64,000 nucleotides of DNA from an uncultured Pseudoflavonifractor sp. (GCF_944387275.1 NZ_CALXEG010000007.1:1-64000), one strand, 5' to 3'. Counted from the first letter of the stretch, positions 1 through 17,036 are shown. A program made the numbers and translations. The notes: generated by a model from the letters alone, not told the origin.

Positions 1-1033
1 TCACGTCGGTGGTACGGAAGTAGAACTGAGGACGATAGTTGTTGAAGAAGGGGGTGTGACGGCCGCCCTCGTCCTTGGTCAGGACGTAAACCTGGCCCTT
101 GAACTTGGTGTGGGGGTGAATGGAGCCGGGCTTGCACAGCACCTGGCCGCGCTCGATGTCGGTCTTGGCGATACCACGGAGCAGGCAGCCCACGTTGTCG
201 CCGGCCTCGACGTAGTCCAGAGTCTTGCGGAACATCTCCATGGAGGTGACGACGGTGGACTTCTTCTCGTCGGTCAGACCAACGATCTCGACGGTCTCGC
301 CGGCCTTCAGGATACCACGCTCCACACGGCCGGTAGCAACGGTACCACGGCCGGAGATGGTGAACACGTCCTCGACGGGCATCAGGAAGGGCAGAGAGTC
401 ATCGCGGGGAGGAGTGGGGATGAAGGTATCGACAGCGTCCATCAGCTCCTTGATGCAGGCATACTCGGGAGCGTTGGGATCGGTGGACTCGGACACCAGG
501 GCGTTCAGAGCGGAGCCCTTGATGATGGGGGTGTCGTCGCCGGGGAACTCGTACTTGTCGAGGGTCTCACGGACCTCCATCTCGACCAGCTCCAGCAGCT
601 CGGGATCGTCAACCTGATCGCACTTGTTCAGGAAGACCACGATGGCGGGCACGCCCACCTGACGGGCCAGCAGCAGGTGCTCCTTGGTCTGAGCCATGGG
701 GCCGTCGGTGGCGGCGATGACCAGGATGGCGCCGTCCATCTGAGCAGCACCGGTGATCATGTTCTTGATATAGTCGGCGTGGCCCGGGCAGTCAACGTGA
801 GCATAGTGACGGGCGTCAGTCTGATACTCAACGTGGGCGGTGTTGATGGTGATGCCGCGCTCCTTCTCCTCGGGGGCCTTGTCGATGCTGGCGTAGTCCT
901 CGAACTCGGCCTGGCCCTTCAGAGCCAGATACTTGGTGATAGCGGCGGTCAGGGTAGTCTTGCCGTGGTCAACGTGGCCGATGGTGCCAATGTTGACATG
1001 GGGCTTAGTACGCTCAAATTTTGCCTTAGCCAT
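1..1033 (-). CDS. tuf: Elongation factor Tu, C-terminal end cut by window edge
   Basis: EF-Tu is the GTPase that brings aminoacyl-tRNA to the ribosomal A site. About 344 of roughly 400 residues are present; the end of domain III lies outside the window. The N-terminus [19 protein letters not shown] is followed by the P-loop GHVDHGKTT, the switch II motif DCPGHADY and the base-recognition motif NKCD. The ATG at 1033 is preceded by AAGGAGG. It is the last gene of the str cluster here, 163 bp after fusA, and has its own consensus-like promoter in that gap. Identity is certain. Confidence 0.98.
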   Translation of the reverse strand, partial: MAKAKFERTKPHVNIGTIGHVDHGKTTLTAAITKYLALKGQAEFEDYASIDKAPEEKERGITINTAHVEYQTDARHYAHVDCPGHADYIKNMITGAAQMDGAILVIAATDGPMAQTKEHLLLARQVGVPAIVVFLNKCDQVDDPELLELVEMEVRETLDKYEFPGDDTPIIKGSALNALVSESTDPNAPEYACIKELMDAVDTFIPTPPRDDSLPFLMPVEDVFTISGRGTVATGRVERGILKAGETVEIVGLTDEKKSTVVTSMEMFRKTLDYVEAGDNVGCLLRGIAKTDIERGQVLCKPGSIHPHTKFKGQVYVLTKDEGGRHTPFFNNYRPQFYFRTTDV

Positions 1034-1094
1034 GTTTGGATATCCTCCTTAATTACATGTTAACATGTTTGATGTTTTACATGAATGCGTAGAT

Positions 1095-1123
1095 ATTGTA
1101 TAGCATTGACGGAGAAATTGCAA
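1095..1123 (-). promoter_or_regulatory. Predicted sigma-A promoter of tuf
   Basis: On the minus strand a TTGCAA -35 element (1118-1123) and a TACAAT -10 element (1095-1100) are separated by 17 bp, about 60 bp before the tuf start. This suggests tuf is transcribed separately from fusA as well as by read-through. Seen in sequence only. Confidence 0.6.
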
Positions 1124-1196
1124 TACTTTCTTCCGCATCCGCAAAAACTCATCCCGCAGGCCCCTCCGGAGAGGGGCCCTTGGGCTGTTTCGCTGC

Positions 1197-3305
1197 TTAG
1201 TCGGCGTTGTTCCGGCCGCGCTCGGCGATGATCTTCTCGGCGATGTTCTTGGGGATCTCCACGTAGCTGTGGGGCTCCATGGAGTACTGGCCGCGGCCCT
1301 GAGTGCGGGAACGCAGGTCAGTGGCGTAGCCGAACATCTCGCTCAGGGGCACCAGAGCGTCGATGGCCTGAGCGCCGGGACGGGCTTCCATGCCCTGGAT
1401 CTGGCCGCGGCGGGAGTTCAGGTCGCCGATAACGTCGCCCATATAGTCCTCGGGGACAATGACGTCCACCTTCATGATGGGCTCGAGGAGCACGGGGTTG
1501 GCCTTGCGGCAGGCCTCCTTGAAGGCCATGGAGCCGGCAATCTTAAAGGCCATCTCGGAGGAGTCGACCTCGTGATAGGAGCCGTCGTACAGGGTGACCT
1601 TCACGTCCTCAACGGGGTAGCCGGCCAGAACACCGGCCTGCATGGCGCCCTGGATACCGGCGTCAACCGCAGGGATATACTCCTTGGGGATGGCGCCGCC
1701 CACGATGGCGTTGACGAACTCGTAGCCCTTGCCGGACTCGTTGGGCTCCACGTGGATCTTGACGTGGCCGTACTGGCCCTTACCGCCGGACTGGCGGGCA
1801 TACTTGGTGTCCTGATCCACAGCCTTGCGGATGGTCTCCTTGTAGGCGACCTGGGGCGCGCCCACGTTGGCCTCCACCTTGTACTCGCGGAGCAGACGGT
1901 CCACGATGATCTCCAGATGGAGCTCGCCCATGCCGGCGATGATGGTCTGACCAGTCTCCTCGTCGGTGTAGGTCTTGAAGGTGGGGTCCTCCTCAGCCAG
2001 CTTGGCGAGGGCGATGCCCATCTTCTCCTGGCCGGCCTTGGTCTTGGGCTCGATGGCCACGCGGATAACGGGGTCGGGGAACTCCATGGACTCCAGAATG
2101 ATGGGAGCCTTCTCGTCGCAGAGGGTATCACCGGTGGTGGTGTTCTTCAGGCCGATGACGGCGGCGATGTCGCCGGAGTACACGGTCTCGATGTCCTCAC
2201 GGTGATTGGCGTGCATCTGCAGGATACGGCCGATGCGCTCCTTCTGCTTCTTGGTGGAGTTGAGCACCGCGGTACCGGTGTTCAGGGTGCCGGAGTAGAC
2301 ACGGATGAAGGACAGACGGCCCACAAAGGGATCGGTGGCGATCTTGAAGGCCAGAGCGGCGAAGGGGCCGTCGTCGGTGGAGTGACGGTCCTCCTCCTCG
2401 TCGGTTTCGGGATTGATGCCCTTGATAGCGGGGATATCCACAGGAGAGGGCATGTAGTCCACGATGGCGTCCAGCAGCTTCTGCACGCCCTTGTTACGGT
2501 AAGAGGTACCGCAGGTGACGGGCACGACCTTGTTGTCGATGGTGCCCTGACGGAGCACCTTGCGGATCAGGTCCTGAGGAATGGGCTGCTCCTCCAGAGC
2601 CAGCTCCATGATCTCGTCGCTCAGGTCCGCGCAGGCGTCGATCAGCTTGGTGCGGTACTCCTGGGCCAGCTCCATCATGTCCTCGGGAATGGGCTCCACG
2701 CGCATGTCCTTGCCCATCTCATCGTAGTAGATGTCAGCGTCCATCTCCACCAGATCGATGATGCCCTTGAAGGTATCCTCGCTGCCGATGGGGAGCTGAA
2801 TGGGCACGGCGTTGCACTTGAGGCGGTCGTGGATCATGTGCAGCACGTTGTAGAAATCGGCGCCCATGATGTCCATCTTGTTGACGTAGATCATGCGGGG
2901 GACCTTGTAGTGGTCCGCCTGGCGCCAAACGGTCTCGGACTGGGGCTCGACGCCGCCCTTGGCGCACATGACGGTCACAGAGCCGTCCAGCACGCGCAGG
3001 GAGCGCTCCACCTCGACGGTGAAGTCCACGTGGCCCGGGGTATCAATGATGTTGATACGGGTCTGGGGGAACTGGTTCTTGGTTCCCTTCCAGTAGCAGG
3101 TGGTGGCGGCGGAGGTGATGGTGATGCCGCGCTCCTGCTCCTGAGCCATCCAGTCCATGGTGGCGGTACCGTCGTGGGTCTCGCCGATCTTGTAGTTGAC
3201 GCCGGTATAGTAGAGGATACGCTCGGTGGTGGTAGTCTTGCCCGCGTCGATGTGGGCCATGATACCAATGTTCCGGGTATTCTCCAGGCTAACTTTTCTA
3301 GGCAT
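1197..3305 (-). CDS. fusA: Elongation factor G
   Basis: EF-G is the translocase GTPase of the ribosome, also acting in recycling. The protein has 702 residues, normal for the family. The P-loop [10 protein letters not shown] lies at residues 17-26, followed by [13 protein letters not shown] and NKMD, and then domains II-V including the domain IV stretch GQYGHV. The start has AAGGAG seven bases upstream. It lies 12 bp after rpsG in the order rpsL-rpsG-fusA-tuf. The other EF-G-like protein in the window (19637-22327) is a distinct, TetM-like paralogue. Confidence 0.98.
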   Translation of the reverse strand: MPRKVSLENTRNIGIMAHIDAGKTTTTERILYYTGVNYKIGETHDGTATMDWMAQEQERGITITSAATTCYWKGTKNQFPQTRINIIDTPGHVDFTVEVERSLRVLDGSVTVMCAKGGVEPQSETVWRQADHYKVPRMIYVNKMDIMGADFYNVLHMIHDRLKCNAVPIQLPIGSEDTFKGIIDLVEMDADIYYDEMGKDMRVEPIPEDMMELAQEYRTKLIDACADLSDEIMELALEEQPIPQDLIRKVLRQGTIDNKVVPVTCGTSYRNKGVQKLLDAIVDYMPSPVDIPAIKGINPETDEEEDRHSTDDGPFAALAFKIATDPFVGRLSFIRVYSGTLNTGTAVLNSTKKQKERIGRILQMHANHREDIETVYSGDIAAVIGLKNTTTGDTLCDEKAPIILESMEFPDPVIRVAIEPKTKAGQEKMGIALAKLAEEDPTFKTYTDEETGQTIIAGMGELHLEIIVDRLLREYKVEANVGAPQVAYKETIRKAVDQDTKYARQSGGKGQYGHVKIHVEPNESGKGYEFVNAIVGGAIPKEYIPAVDAGIQGAMQAGVLAGYPVEDVKVTLYDGSYHEVDSSEMAFKIAGSMAFKEACRKANPVLLEPIMKVDVIVPEDYMGDVIGDLNSRRGQIQGMEARPGAQAIDALVPLSEMFGYATDLRSRTQGRGQYSMEPHSYVEIPKNIAEKIIAERGRNNAD

Positions 3306-3317
3306 ACTTTAACTCCT

Positions 3318-3788
3318 TTACCAGCGGTAGTGAGCGAACGCCTTGTTGGACTCGGCCATCTTGTGGGTATCCTCGCGCTTCTTGACGGCGGAACCCAGGT
3401 TGTTGGCGGCGTCCATGATCTCGCCGGCCAGACGCTCCTTCATGGTCTTCTCGCTGCGGGCGCGGGAGTAAGTGGTGAGCCAACGCAGACCCAGGGTCTG
3501 ACGGCGCTCGGGACGGACCTCGATGGGCACCTGGTAGGTGGCGCCGCCCACACGGCGGGCCTTGACCTCCAGGGAAGGCATGATGTTCTCGATAGCGGCG
3601 GTGAACACATCCAGGGGCTCCTTGCCGGTCTTCTCCTTGATGATGTCAAACGCCCCGTAGACCACCTTCTGGGCCACGCCCTTCTTGCCGTCCAGCATGA
3701 TGCTGTTGACCAGCTTGGTAACCAGTACGGAGTTATACAGCGGGTCGGGCAGAACCTCCCGCTTGGGTACGTTTCCTCTTCTGGGCAC
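3318..3788 (-). CDS. rpsG: 30S ribosomal protein S7
   Basis: S7 organises the 3' head domain of 16S rRNA. The open frame extends to an ATG at 3806, but that ATG (MKEGSK) is itself part of the ribosome binding site AAGGAGG. The GTG at 3788 sits seven bases after it and gives [18 protein letters not shown], a protein of exactly 156 residues, the canonical bacterial S7 length. The second gene after the L7Ae-like protein in the str operon. An unusually long 200-bp gap separates it from rpsL. Confidence 0.97.
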   Translation of the reverse strand: MPRRGNVPKREVLPDPLYNSVLVTKLVNSIMLDGKKGVAQKVVYGAFDIIKEKTGKEPLDVFTAAIENIMPSLEVKARRVGGATYQVPIEVRPERRQTLGLRWLTTYSRARSEKTMKERLAGEIMDAANNLGSAVKKREDTHKMAESNKAFAHYRW

Positions 3789-3989
3789 TTTGCTTCCCTC
3801 CTTCATAGTATGATTTCATAGGTACTCGAAGGCGCTCATACGCCCCCGTGTAAGACAAGTGCCTGCTTGTCCAGTGCCCTGCGGGAAACGCCCCTATATA
3901 TAAGGAAGCGCTTCTGCAAGGACAACTGCCTTGCGCTCTGTGCGCATTGTGTCATTTCAGTGTTGCTGGGGTAAGTTGCGGTGCGTGAA
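3789..3989 (-). other. rpsL-rpsG intercistronic region with three small hairpins
   Basis: This roughly 200-bp gap inside the str operon holds no gene. It contains inverted repeats GACAAG/CTTGTC (3854-3859 with 3866-3871), GCAAGG/CCTTGC (3916-3921 with 3929-3934) and the self-complementary GAAGCGCTTC (3905-3914). No U-tract follows them, so they are not ordinary terminators. In E. coli the S12-S7 gap carries the S7 autoregulatory site; whether this is analogous is inference. Confidence 0.35.
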
Positions 3990-4424
3990 TTACTTCTTCG
4001 CGCCGCCCTTGCCGACCTTGGGCCGCTTGGCGCCGTACTTGGAACGGCCCTGCATACGGCCATTGACGCCCTGGGTGTCCAGAGTGCCGCGGATGATGTG
4101 GTAACGAACGCCGGGCAGGTCCTTGACACGGCCGCCGCGGATCATGACCACAGAGTGCTCCTGCAGGTTGTGGCCCACACCGGGGATATAGGCGGTGACC
4201 TCGTAACCGTTGGTCAGCTTCACACGGGCGATCTTACGAAGAGCCGAGTTAGGCTTCTTGGGGGTGGAGGTACGCACTGCGGTGCACACGCCGCGCTTCT
4301 GAGGAGAAGGCAGGTCGGTCTCGCGGTTGGTCAGGGTGTTCAGGCCATGCTGCATAGCGGGAGAAGTGGACTTGTAGGTCACCTTCTCGCGGCCCTTACG
4401 GACGAGCTGGTTAAACGTAGGCAT
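3990..4424 (-). CDS. rpsL: 30S ribosomal protein S12
   Basis: S12 is the decoding-centre protein. It has 144 residues, starting [14 protein letters not shown], with AAAGGAGG ahead of the ATG. The streptomycin-relevant loops are wild-type in appearance: [11 protein letters not shown] retains both lysines (K42/K43 region) and [16 protein letters not shown] retains the K88-equivalent lysine and the D/P next to it, so no target-site resistance is visible. It is followed by rpsG after a long gap and preceded by an L7Ae-family gene. Confidence 0.98.
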   Translation of the reverse strand: MPTFNQLVRKGREKVTYKSTSPAMQHGLNTLTNRETDLPSPQKRGVCTAVRTSTPKKPNSALRKIARVKLTNGYEVTAYIPGVGHNLQEHSVVMIRGGRVKDLPGVRYHIIRGTLDTQGVNGRMQGRSKYGAKRPKVGKGGAKK

Positions 4425-4495
4425 GGTTTTCCTCCTTTCTTAGACGATGATAGAATATATTTTAACAGAATAACCGTGAGATTATTCCGCTAAAA

Positions 4496-4738
4496 TCAAT
4501 GGACCAGAGCCGCCACAGCGCTCCCCACGGCGATGCCGCAGGCGGCGCCCAGCTCCTTCATGGCGGGGACATGCTCCACGGCAATCCCCTTCTCCCGGCA
4601 GAGCTCCTCTACCGGTTCGGTCACGCGGGGGTCGGCATCCTCTGCCAGAAAGACGCGCACCGCTCTCCCGTCCCCAATTGCCCGCTTTGTCTGCTTGACG
4701 CCGGCCACCTTGGGGCCATTTTTCAGCTCCGAGAGCAT
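4496..4738 (-). CDS. L7Ae/L30e/S12e/Gadd45-family ribosomal protein (YbxF-like)
   Basis: An 80-residue protein with the small L7Ae fold, starting MLSELKNGPKVAGVKQTKRAI and containing the family-like stretch VRVFLAEDADPRVTEPVEELC followed by a glycine/alanine-rich GIAVGSAVAA end. Relatives such as B. subtilis YbxF bind kink-turn RNA and the ribosome. It is the first gene after the str promoter and precedes rpsL, the position this family usually holds in Firmicutes. The start is well supported by GGAGG seven bases upstream. Function as a k-turn binder is from family knowledge. Confidence 0.88.
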   Translation of the reverse strand: MLSELKNGPKVAGVKQTKRAIGDGRAVRVFLAEDADPRVTEPVEELCREKGIAVEHVPAMKELGAACGIAVGSAVAALVH

Positions 4739-4821
4739 CTGTACGCCTCCTTCTTCCCGTTTTTCCGCGCAAAAAACAGCGCATTGACACGCTTGGCGCA
4801 GACATACCTGCGCAATTTGAG

Positions 4822-4850
4822 ATTATAGCATAGGTGCGTTGGATAGTCAA
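4822..4850 (-). promoter_or_regulatory. Predicted sigma-A promoter of the L7Ae-rpsL-rpsG-fusA operon
   Basis: TTGACT (4845-4850) and a perfect TATAAT (4822-4827) are spaced by 17 bp, about 80 bp before the L7Ae-family start and downstream of the rpoC terminator. The leader contains a small GCGCAG/CTGCGC hairpin. Confidence 0.75.
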
Positions 4851-4990
4851 GCACAAAAATACCGGAAAACACAGTATTTTTGCGGTTTTCTTCCCTTTCG
4901 GGCACTGATAACAATTTTGTGGTAAAAAGCTGCCGCTTCTTCTGTTGAAAACGCACAGCGGAGCTCCCCTCCCCTGCCCGGCAGGGACAG

Positions 4991-5027
4991 AAAAAACCCT
5001 CCGCCGCCTCTGGGAGGCGGCGGAGGG
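4991..5027 (-). terminator. Intrinsic terminator of rpoBC
   Basis: A 14-bp perfect GC stem (4997-5010 with 5014-5027, 3-nt loop) is followed on the minus strand by six U residues (4991-4996), about 20 bp after the rpoC stop. The rest of the 4739-5048 gap holds only the str promoter and leader. Confidence 0.9.
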
Positions 5028-5048
5028 CTGTATTTCTGCCGGATTTGC

Positions 5049-8798
<3,750 letters not shown>

Positions 8799-8819
8799 AA
8801 CTCTGTCGTCCTCCCTTTC

Positions 8820-12539
<3,720 letters not shown>

Positions 12540-12787
12540 CGTAGAAATAACACCTCGTTTTCTGATACTGCCGCGATTTTTCGCCTGTTTCCGCAGGCCA
12601 AAAACCGCTTTCTCTGTCCTCTTCTTCGTCAAATCCTACAAAGGGATACGCCGCAGGCACTTTGATACGCCCGCATGCGTTGAAGCGATATTTAGGTTTC
12701 CTATTGCGCTTTTCTCATCTCCGTGGTAAACTGTATCCAAGCTGGGAGAGAATCGGAACAGACCTTTCCCGGAAATAAGAGCATTTA
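12540..12787 (-). other. rpoB 5' leader
   Basis: About 240 nt lie between the predicted rpoB promoter and start codon. A hairpin GCCTG/CAGGC with a GGAAA-type loop is visible about 60 nt before the start. No terminator with a U-tract was found. A long rpoB leader could be regulatory, but nothing specific can be claimed. Confidence 0.4.
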
Positions 12788-12816
12788 AGTATACCATGGA
12801 TATCTGTACGAGTCAA
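12788..12816 (-). promoter_or_regulatory. Predicted sigma-A promoter of rpoBC
   Basis: On the minus strand TTGACT (12811-12816), a 17-bp spacer ending in the extended -10 TGG, and TATACT (12788-12793). This is the only strong promoter seen between the divergent ECF sigma gene and rpoB. Confidence 0.75.
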
Positions 12817-12879
12817 TCCCCTTTGCAGGCGAAATCTGGAGAAATCCAGATTTTTATTTTGCCTTCCCGCCAGTTCTGA

Positions 12880-12917
12880 ACGGTTCGCCCCCATCCGGGC
12901 GGGCCGTTTTCTTTTTT
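12880..12917 (+). terminator. Plus-strand terminator-like hairpin ahead of the ECF sigma gene
   Basis: An 11-bp stem (12880-12890 with 12897-12907, two G-U pairs) is followed by TTTTCTTTTTT on the plus strand. No plus-strand gene lies upstream, so it may block antisense transcription towards the sigma gene or attenuate that gene. The following ~85 bp contain a TGTCACAAAACC stretch that could be an ECF-type promoter (weak inference). Confidence 0.6.
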
Positions 12918-13002
12918 CGCCCCGCTGTCACAAAACCGCCTTTTCCGCCGTTATCATGGGTGAAGCCGGTCTTCAGCATGACACAGTGAAAGGAGGGACA
13001 CC

Positions 13003-13527
13003 ATGGACGAACAGCAGCTTCAGGCCGCCTTTTCCGCCGGAGACGAGGCCGCCCTCTCCGCCGCCATCGACCGGTACGGGCAGCCGCTGCTCCGCTACTG
13101 CCACCACATCCTCTGCGACTACCACGAGGCCCAGGACGCGGTGCAGGACACCTTTTTCAAAGCCTGGCGCTACCGGGAACGGCTCAAAGCCGCGCCCCTC
13201 CAGCCCTGGCTGTACCGCCTGGCCTACACCGCCTGCATCGACCAGATCCGGCGGCGGAAGCGGCAGCTCTTCGCGCCTCCGCCCACCTCCCGGTCCGATC
13301 CGGACTATATCGGCGAGGATCTGCGCCGGGCTCTGCTCACCCTCCGGCCGGAGGAGCGGGCCCTGGTCTTTGGCCGGGTCATGGAGGAGCAGCCCTTTGA
13401 GGTCCTGGCACAGCGGCACGGCATATCCGCCGCCACCGCCCGTCAGCGCTACCAGCGGGCCAAAAAGAAGCTGGCCAAGGCCCTGGCTCCATCCCATCCG
13501 CCCTGCGCAAAGGAGGATTGTCTATGA
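13003..13527 (+). CDS. ECF-type RNA polymerase sigma factor
   Basis: A 174-residue sigma-70 family protein lacking regions 1 and 3. Region 2 runs from about residue 20 to 85 (RYGQPLLRYCHHIL, HEAQDAVQDTFFKAW, the WLYRLAYTACIDQIRRRK motif) and region 4 from about 110 to 160 (LRPEERALVFGRV, then the helix-turn-helix LAQRHGISAATARQRYQRAK). The ATG has AAAGGAGG nine bases upstream. Its stop overlaps the next gene's start in ATGA, which implies translational coupling with a membrane partner, the usual layout of a sigma/anti-sigma pair. The inducing signal is not visible. Confidence 0.92.
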   Translation: MDEQQLQAAFSAGDEAALSAAIDRYGQPLLRYCHHILCDYHEAQDAVQDTFFKAWRYRERLKAAPLQPWLYRLAYTACIDQIRRRKRQLFAPPPTSRSDPDYIGEDLRRALLTLRPEERALVFGRVMEEQPFEVLAQRHGISAATARQRYQRAKKKLAKALAPSHPPCAKEDCL

Positions 13528-14921
13528 ACCGAACCGCTGATGAACAGCTGATTTATGATGCGCTCTCCCAGGTGGTCACCCCTCCCTGCGAGATCGAGCC
13601 CGCCGTCCGCCTGCGGCTGGCCGCAGAGGGGGACCGCAGGCCCAGGGCCCTCCCCCGGCGCACCCTCCTGCTGGCCGCCGCCCTGGCCCTCTTTCTTATA
13701 ATCGGCGCAGCAGCCGCCGGTGTATCCGGCCTGTGGCAGCACTTCTGGCCCGGCGCTGACATCCCATATCGCGCGGTCACCTCCCCCGGCGTCAGCCAGA
13801 CCGCCGGAGACTACACCCTCACCCTGGAGGACGTGATGGCCGACGACAGCGGCATCATCCTGCTGCTGTCCCTCTCCCGGGCCGACGGCGGGCCCATCGA
13901 TCCGGACGCCCGGCTCAGCGGCCACACCGTGCACGCCTCCCTTCTGGCCGACGGACAGTCCTTCGGCGGAGGCGGCATGGACAACCCCGTCCTCTCAGAG
14001 GACGGTACGGCCCTCTTCTTCTGCTGTCAGCTGGAGGACCACCGGCTCTCCGCCGGAGAGACGCTGTCCGGCAAGCAGCTCACCTTTACGGCAGACGGCG
14101 TGGCCATTCCGCTCTACTCCGACAACGCCCTGGGCTATCAGCCGGAGGAGGCTGTATCCCTGGCGCCCCTGGCAGAGCTGGATATCCCGGAATACGACGC
14201 CGGACAGGACGCCGCCGACCTGGCGCATACCTCCATCCCGCTGCCGCTGGACGAGAAATTCCCCCAGTACCGGATACTGGGCGCGGCGGTCACCGAAAAC
14301 GGGCCGGGCATCCTCCTCAGCGGCGGCACAGCCCAGAGCGGCGACCTGGTGTGCGGCGGCGTGCTCCCGGAGGCGCTGGTGGACACCAGGACCGGCGAGA
14401 CCTATTCCCTCTTTGGCGGCGACGGCGTCACCCTGTCCGACGGCACCAGAGGCGTATTTTACACCTTCCGGGACTGCCCACTTACCGCCGCCGACCTGCC
14501 CTGGCTGGAGTTGGTGATCTCCTACCAGATGGACAAGGTCCTGTCCGATGCCCCCTTCTCCCTCGCCTTTACCGCAGACCGAAGCGCCGCCCTGACGCTG
14601 GACATCCAAACCGCCGTGGACCTGAACGGCACAGCCCTCCAGCTCACCGGCCTGCGGCTCTCCGCCCTGGATGTCTCCTTTACCGCAGACAACGGCATCG
14701 GCGACCTGAGCACCCTCTCTGACCATGGTATCGCCCCGGTGCTCACCATGGCGGACGGCAGTCAGATTGCCACTGTGTGGCAGGGTGGCTCCGGCTCCAC
14801 CAACGGCCCCTCCTCCGCCCACTTCCAGCCCGTGGGCGACGACGGAAACCGCATTTTCCCTGACACTGCGGACATCGTCGCTGTCTCCCTGGCCGGACAG
14901 ACCGTCTGGACCGCGCCCTGA
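13524..14921 (+). CDS. Membrane-anchored partner of the ECF sigma factor (probable anti-sigma, DUF4179-like)
   Basis: A 465-residue protein with a short cytoplasmic N-terminus (about 45 residues), one transmembrane segment (RTLLLAAALALFLIIGAAAAG) and a large extracytoplasmic domain of beta-rich character with repeated TLTLEDV/SLSRAD-type strands. This matches the topology of clostridial DUF4179-type sigma partners. The ATG at 13524 overlaps the sigma stop, with AGGAGG seven bases upstream; an earlier TTG at 13518 is less likely. That it sequesters the sigma factor is inferred from coupling and topology. No zinc-binding anti-sigma motif was seen. Confidence 0.75.
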   Translation: MNRTADEQLIYDALSQVVTPPCEIEPAVRLRLAAEGDRRPRALPRRTLLLAAALALFLIIGAAAAGVSGLWQHFWPGADIPYRAVTSPGVSQTAGDYTLTLEDVMADDSGIILLLSLSRADGGPIDPDARLSGHTVHASLLADGQSFGGGGMDNPVLSEDGTALFFCCQLEDHRLSAGETLSGKQLTFTADGVAIPLYSDNALGYQPEEAVSLAPLAELDIPEYDAGQDAADLAHTSIPLPLDEKFPQYRILGAAVTENGPGILLSGGTAQSGDLVCGGVLPEALVDTRTGETYSLFGGDGVTLSDGTRGVFYTFRDCPLTAADLPWLELVISYQMDKVLSDAPFSLAFTADRSAALTLDIQTAVDLNGTALQLTGLRLSALDVSFTADNGIGDLSTLSDHGIAPVLTMADGSQIATVWQGGSGSTNGPSSAHFQPVGDDGNRIFPDTADIVAVSLAGQTVWTAP

Positions 14922-14939
14922 CCCCATTTCCTGCGTTTG

Positions 14940-14971
14940 CGCCTCTCCCGCTCCGGGAGAGGCGTTTTTTT
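14940..14971 (+). terminator. Intrinsic terminator of the ECF operon
   Basis: An 11-bp perfect stem (14940-14950 with 14954-14964) with a 3-nt loop is followed by seven T residues. Confidence 0.9.
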
Positions 14972-15061
14972 GCCCTGCCGCCCCCTTCGCCCGGTTTCCC
15001 GAGATTTTCTCCCCTTCCGATGGTAAGCTTATGGAAGATTCTTCCTGAAAGAAGGGGTTTT

Positions 15062-16444
15062 ATGTCTGACACGCTCCGGCCCGCGCCCCGCACCTGCGGC
15101 GCCTGGCTGGCGATCCCCTGCGGGGCGGCGGGGGCCGCCCTGCTGATACTGGCCCTGGCCAAGGTCACAGGGCTGCAATACACCGGCGCCGCAGGGCGAG
15201 GGCTGGTCTTTCTGCTGATCCTTCTGCTGGCCGCCCTGGCGCTGGCCCTGCTGGCGTGGGAGGGCTGCGGCTGGCAGTTGTGCCTGCTCTGCCTGCTGCC
15301 CGTGGGAGCCGCCCTCTTCTACCGGGTGCTGTGCCTGGACTACTGCTCCTACGACTACTACGACTTCCTGGGCCCCTGGGCGGCCTATTTCCGCAATAAC
15401 GGCGGCTTCGCCGCCCTGAAGGACAACATTGGGGACTACAACGTCCCCTACCTCTATTTTCTCGCCGCCCTCTCCTATTTCAATGTGCCCGACTTCTACC
15501 TCATCAAGCTCTTTTCCGTGCTCTTCGATGTGGCGCTCTCCTGGGGCGGCTTCCGGCTGTGCCGCCTGTTCTGCCCGGACGACAGCCCCCGGCCCGCCGC
15601 CGCCTTCTGCCTGCTCCTGCTGCTGCCCACCGTGGTGCTCAACGGCGCCTGCTGGTCCCAGTGCGATTCCATCTACGCCGCCCTCATCCTCCACGCCCTG
15701 GCCTGCGGCCTGGAGCGGCGGAGCGCCCCCTCCCTGGTGCTGGCGGGACTGGCCTTCTCCGTCAAGCTCCAGACCATTTTCCTCCTGCCCCTGTGGGCGG
15801 CCCTCTGGTTCACCGGCCGGGTCAGGACCAGAGACCTGCCCCTCTTCCCCGCCGCCTTTCTGGCCGCCGCCCTCCCCGCCCTGCTGGCGGGAAAGCCCCT
15901 GCCCGACATCCTAATGGTCTATGTGGGCCAGACGAAGGCCTATTCCGCCCTCGCCCTCAACGCCCCCTCGGTCTACGCCCTGCTGCCGGGAAATCTTCCG
16001 GCGGGCGCGTCCCTTCCGGGCATCGCCGCCGCCGGGCTGCTGACGGCCGGGGTGCTGTTGGCCCTCTTTCTCCGCCGGCAGCGGGTCACCGGCCGGGCCC
16101 TGCTGGCGGCCGGCGTTGTGCTGGCCATCGGGATCCCCTTTCTCCTCCCCCACATGCACGACCGGTACTTCTTCCTGGCCGACGTCCTCACCCTGCTCTG
16201 GGCCTGCACCGACAGACGGCGCATCCCCCTTGCGGCCCTGGTGCAGATCGCCTCTCTGGGGGCCTACTACGCCTACCTGAAGCTGGAGTACGCCTTTCCC
16301 ATGGCTCTGGGCGCTCTCCTGATGCTCGCCGCCCTGCTGGGCGCCGTCTGGGGGCGGTTCCGGTCCCTGCGCCCCCCGCCGGAGGAGCCCCGGAACACGC
16401 AGAAACGCCCCCGCCTGCACAGCAGACAGGGGCGCGCCAGATGA
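15062..16444 (+). CDS. GT-C fold glycosyltransferase, Gpi18/mannosyltransferase-like membrane protein
   Basis: A 460-residue polytopic membrane protein with roughly 10-12 hydrophobic segments. Two motifs are typical of the Gpi18-like/GT-C mannosyltransferases that use lipid-linked sugars: CWSQCDSIYAALILHAL in an outside loop after a membrane helix, and PHMHDRYFFLADV near residue 365. An acidic YDYYDFLGPW stretch near residue 100 fits the GT-C first-loop acidic site. The ATG at 15062 follows AGAAGGGG; an upstream start at 15020 has no ribosome binding site. It sits alone after the ECF terminator. Donor and acceptor are unknown. Confidence 0.75.
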   Translation: MSDTLRPAPRTCGAWLAIPCGAAGAALLILALAKVTGLQYTGAAGRGLVFLLILLLAALALALLAWEGCGWQLCLLCLLPVGAALFYRVLCLDYCSYDYYDFLGPWAAYFRNNGGFAALKDNIGDYNVPYLYFLAALSYFNVPDFYLIKLFSVLFDVALSWGGFRLCRLFCPDDSPRPAAAFCLLLLLPTVVLNGACWSQCDSIYAALILHALACGLERRSAPSLVLAGLAFSVKLQTIFLLPLWAALWFTGRVRTRDLPLFPAAFLAAALPALLAGKPLPDILMVYVGQTKAYSALALNAPSVYALLPGNLPAGASLPGIAAAGLLTAGVLLALFLRRQRVTGRALLAAGVVLAIGIPFLLPHMHDRYFFLADVLTLLWACTDRRRIPLAALVQIASLGAYYAYLKLEYAFPMALGALLMLAALLGAVWGRFRSLRPPPEEPRNTQKRPRLHSRQGRAR

Positions 16445-16447
16445 TGC

Positions 16448-16882
16448 TTACTCCCGGGTCAGCCGGTCCAGCTCCTCGCCCACCAGCTCCATGGCCCGGT
16501 CCAGGCACTGGGTCACCGTCCCGGGCTCCGCCGCCACCCGGATATGGCAGCGCTCCATGGGGACCAGGATCTTCACCGCCTCGCTCTCCCCGATGGCCAG
16601 GGCCATGGCCGGGGTGATCTCCCCCAGCAGGCCGTTGGCGGCCAGCACGGTGACCACCCCCAGGATCATCTGGGCCTTGCCCGCGTTGACCACGATGGCG
16701 TTCTCACCGGTGGCGCCGTCGTCGGCCCCTGCCTTCAGCATGCGGGCAGTCGCCCCGGAATTGGTCCCCAGGGCGCGGACATGGAGCCAGGGCCAGCTCT
16801 TCTTCAGCTTCTCCACCAGGCTCTTCCCGATTCCGCCCCCCAGCCCGTCCACTACGGCTACAATAATATCTTCCCGTCTCAA
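16448..16882 (-). CDS. DUF3842 family protein
   Basis: A 144-residue protein beginning MRREDIIVAVVDGLGGGIGK, with a glycine-rich VDGLGGGIGK loop reminiscent of nucleotide-binding Rossmann proteins, then GTNSGATARMLKAGA and GENAIVVNAGKAQ. This is the conserved Clostridia family DUF3842; its role is not known. The start is a TTG with a poor, close GGTAGGAA; a start a few codons later is possible. It converges on the glycosyltransferase gene with only three bases between stops. Confidence 0.75.
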   Translation of the reverse strand: MRREDIIVAVVDGLGGGIGKSLVEKLKKSWPWLHVRALGTNSGATARMLKAGADDGATGENAIVVNAGKAQMILGVVTVLAANGLLGEITPAMALAIGESEAVKILVPMERCHIRVAAEPGTVTQCLDRAMELVGEELDRLTRE

Positions 16883-17036
16883 TTCCTACCAACTCCGTTC
16901 GTTATCTCTTTTTCAACACATCTCCGCCATTTTAGCGCAGAGCTTCCGGAATTGCAAACAATTTTTACGAAAAAATCCCTTCGTCATTTTGATTGACATA
17001 ATAATTCTCCTGGCAGGATTTTCTGCCGGAAAAAGT

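Noticed and set aside
4240..4290. Streptomycin-resistance substitutions in S12
   Set aside because: The [11 protein letters not shown] and [11 protein letters not shown] loops are wild-type in appearance.
12540..12632. Upstream TTG start for rpoB
   Set aside because: No proper ribosome binding site, no family counterpart for the extra 31 residues; ATG at 12539 fits GAGGTG spacing and homologue length.
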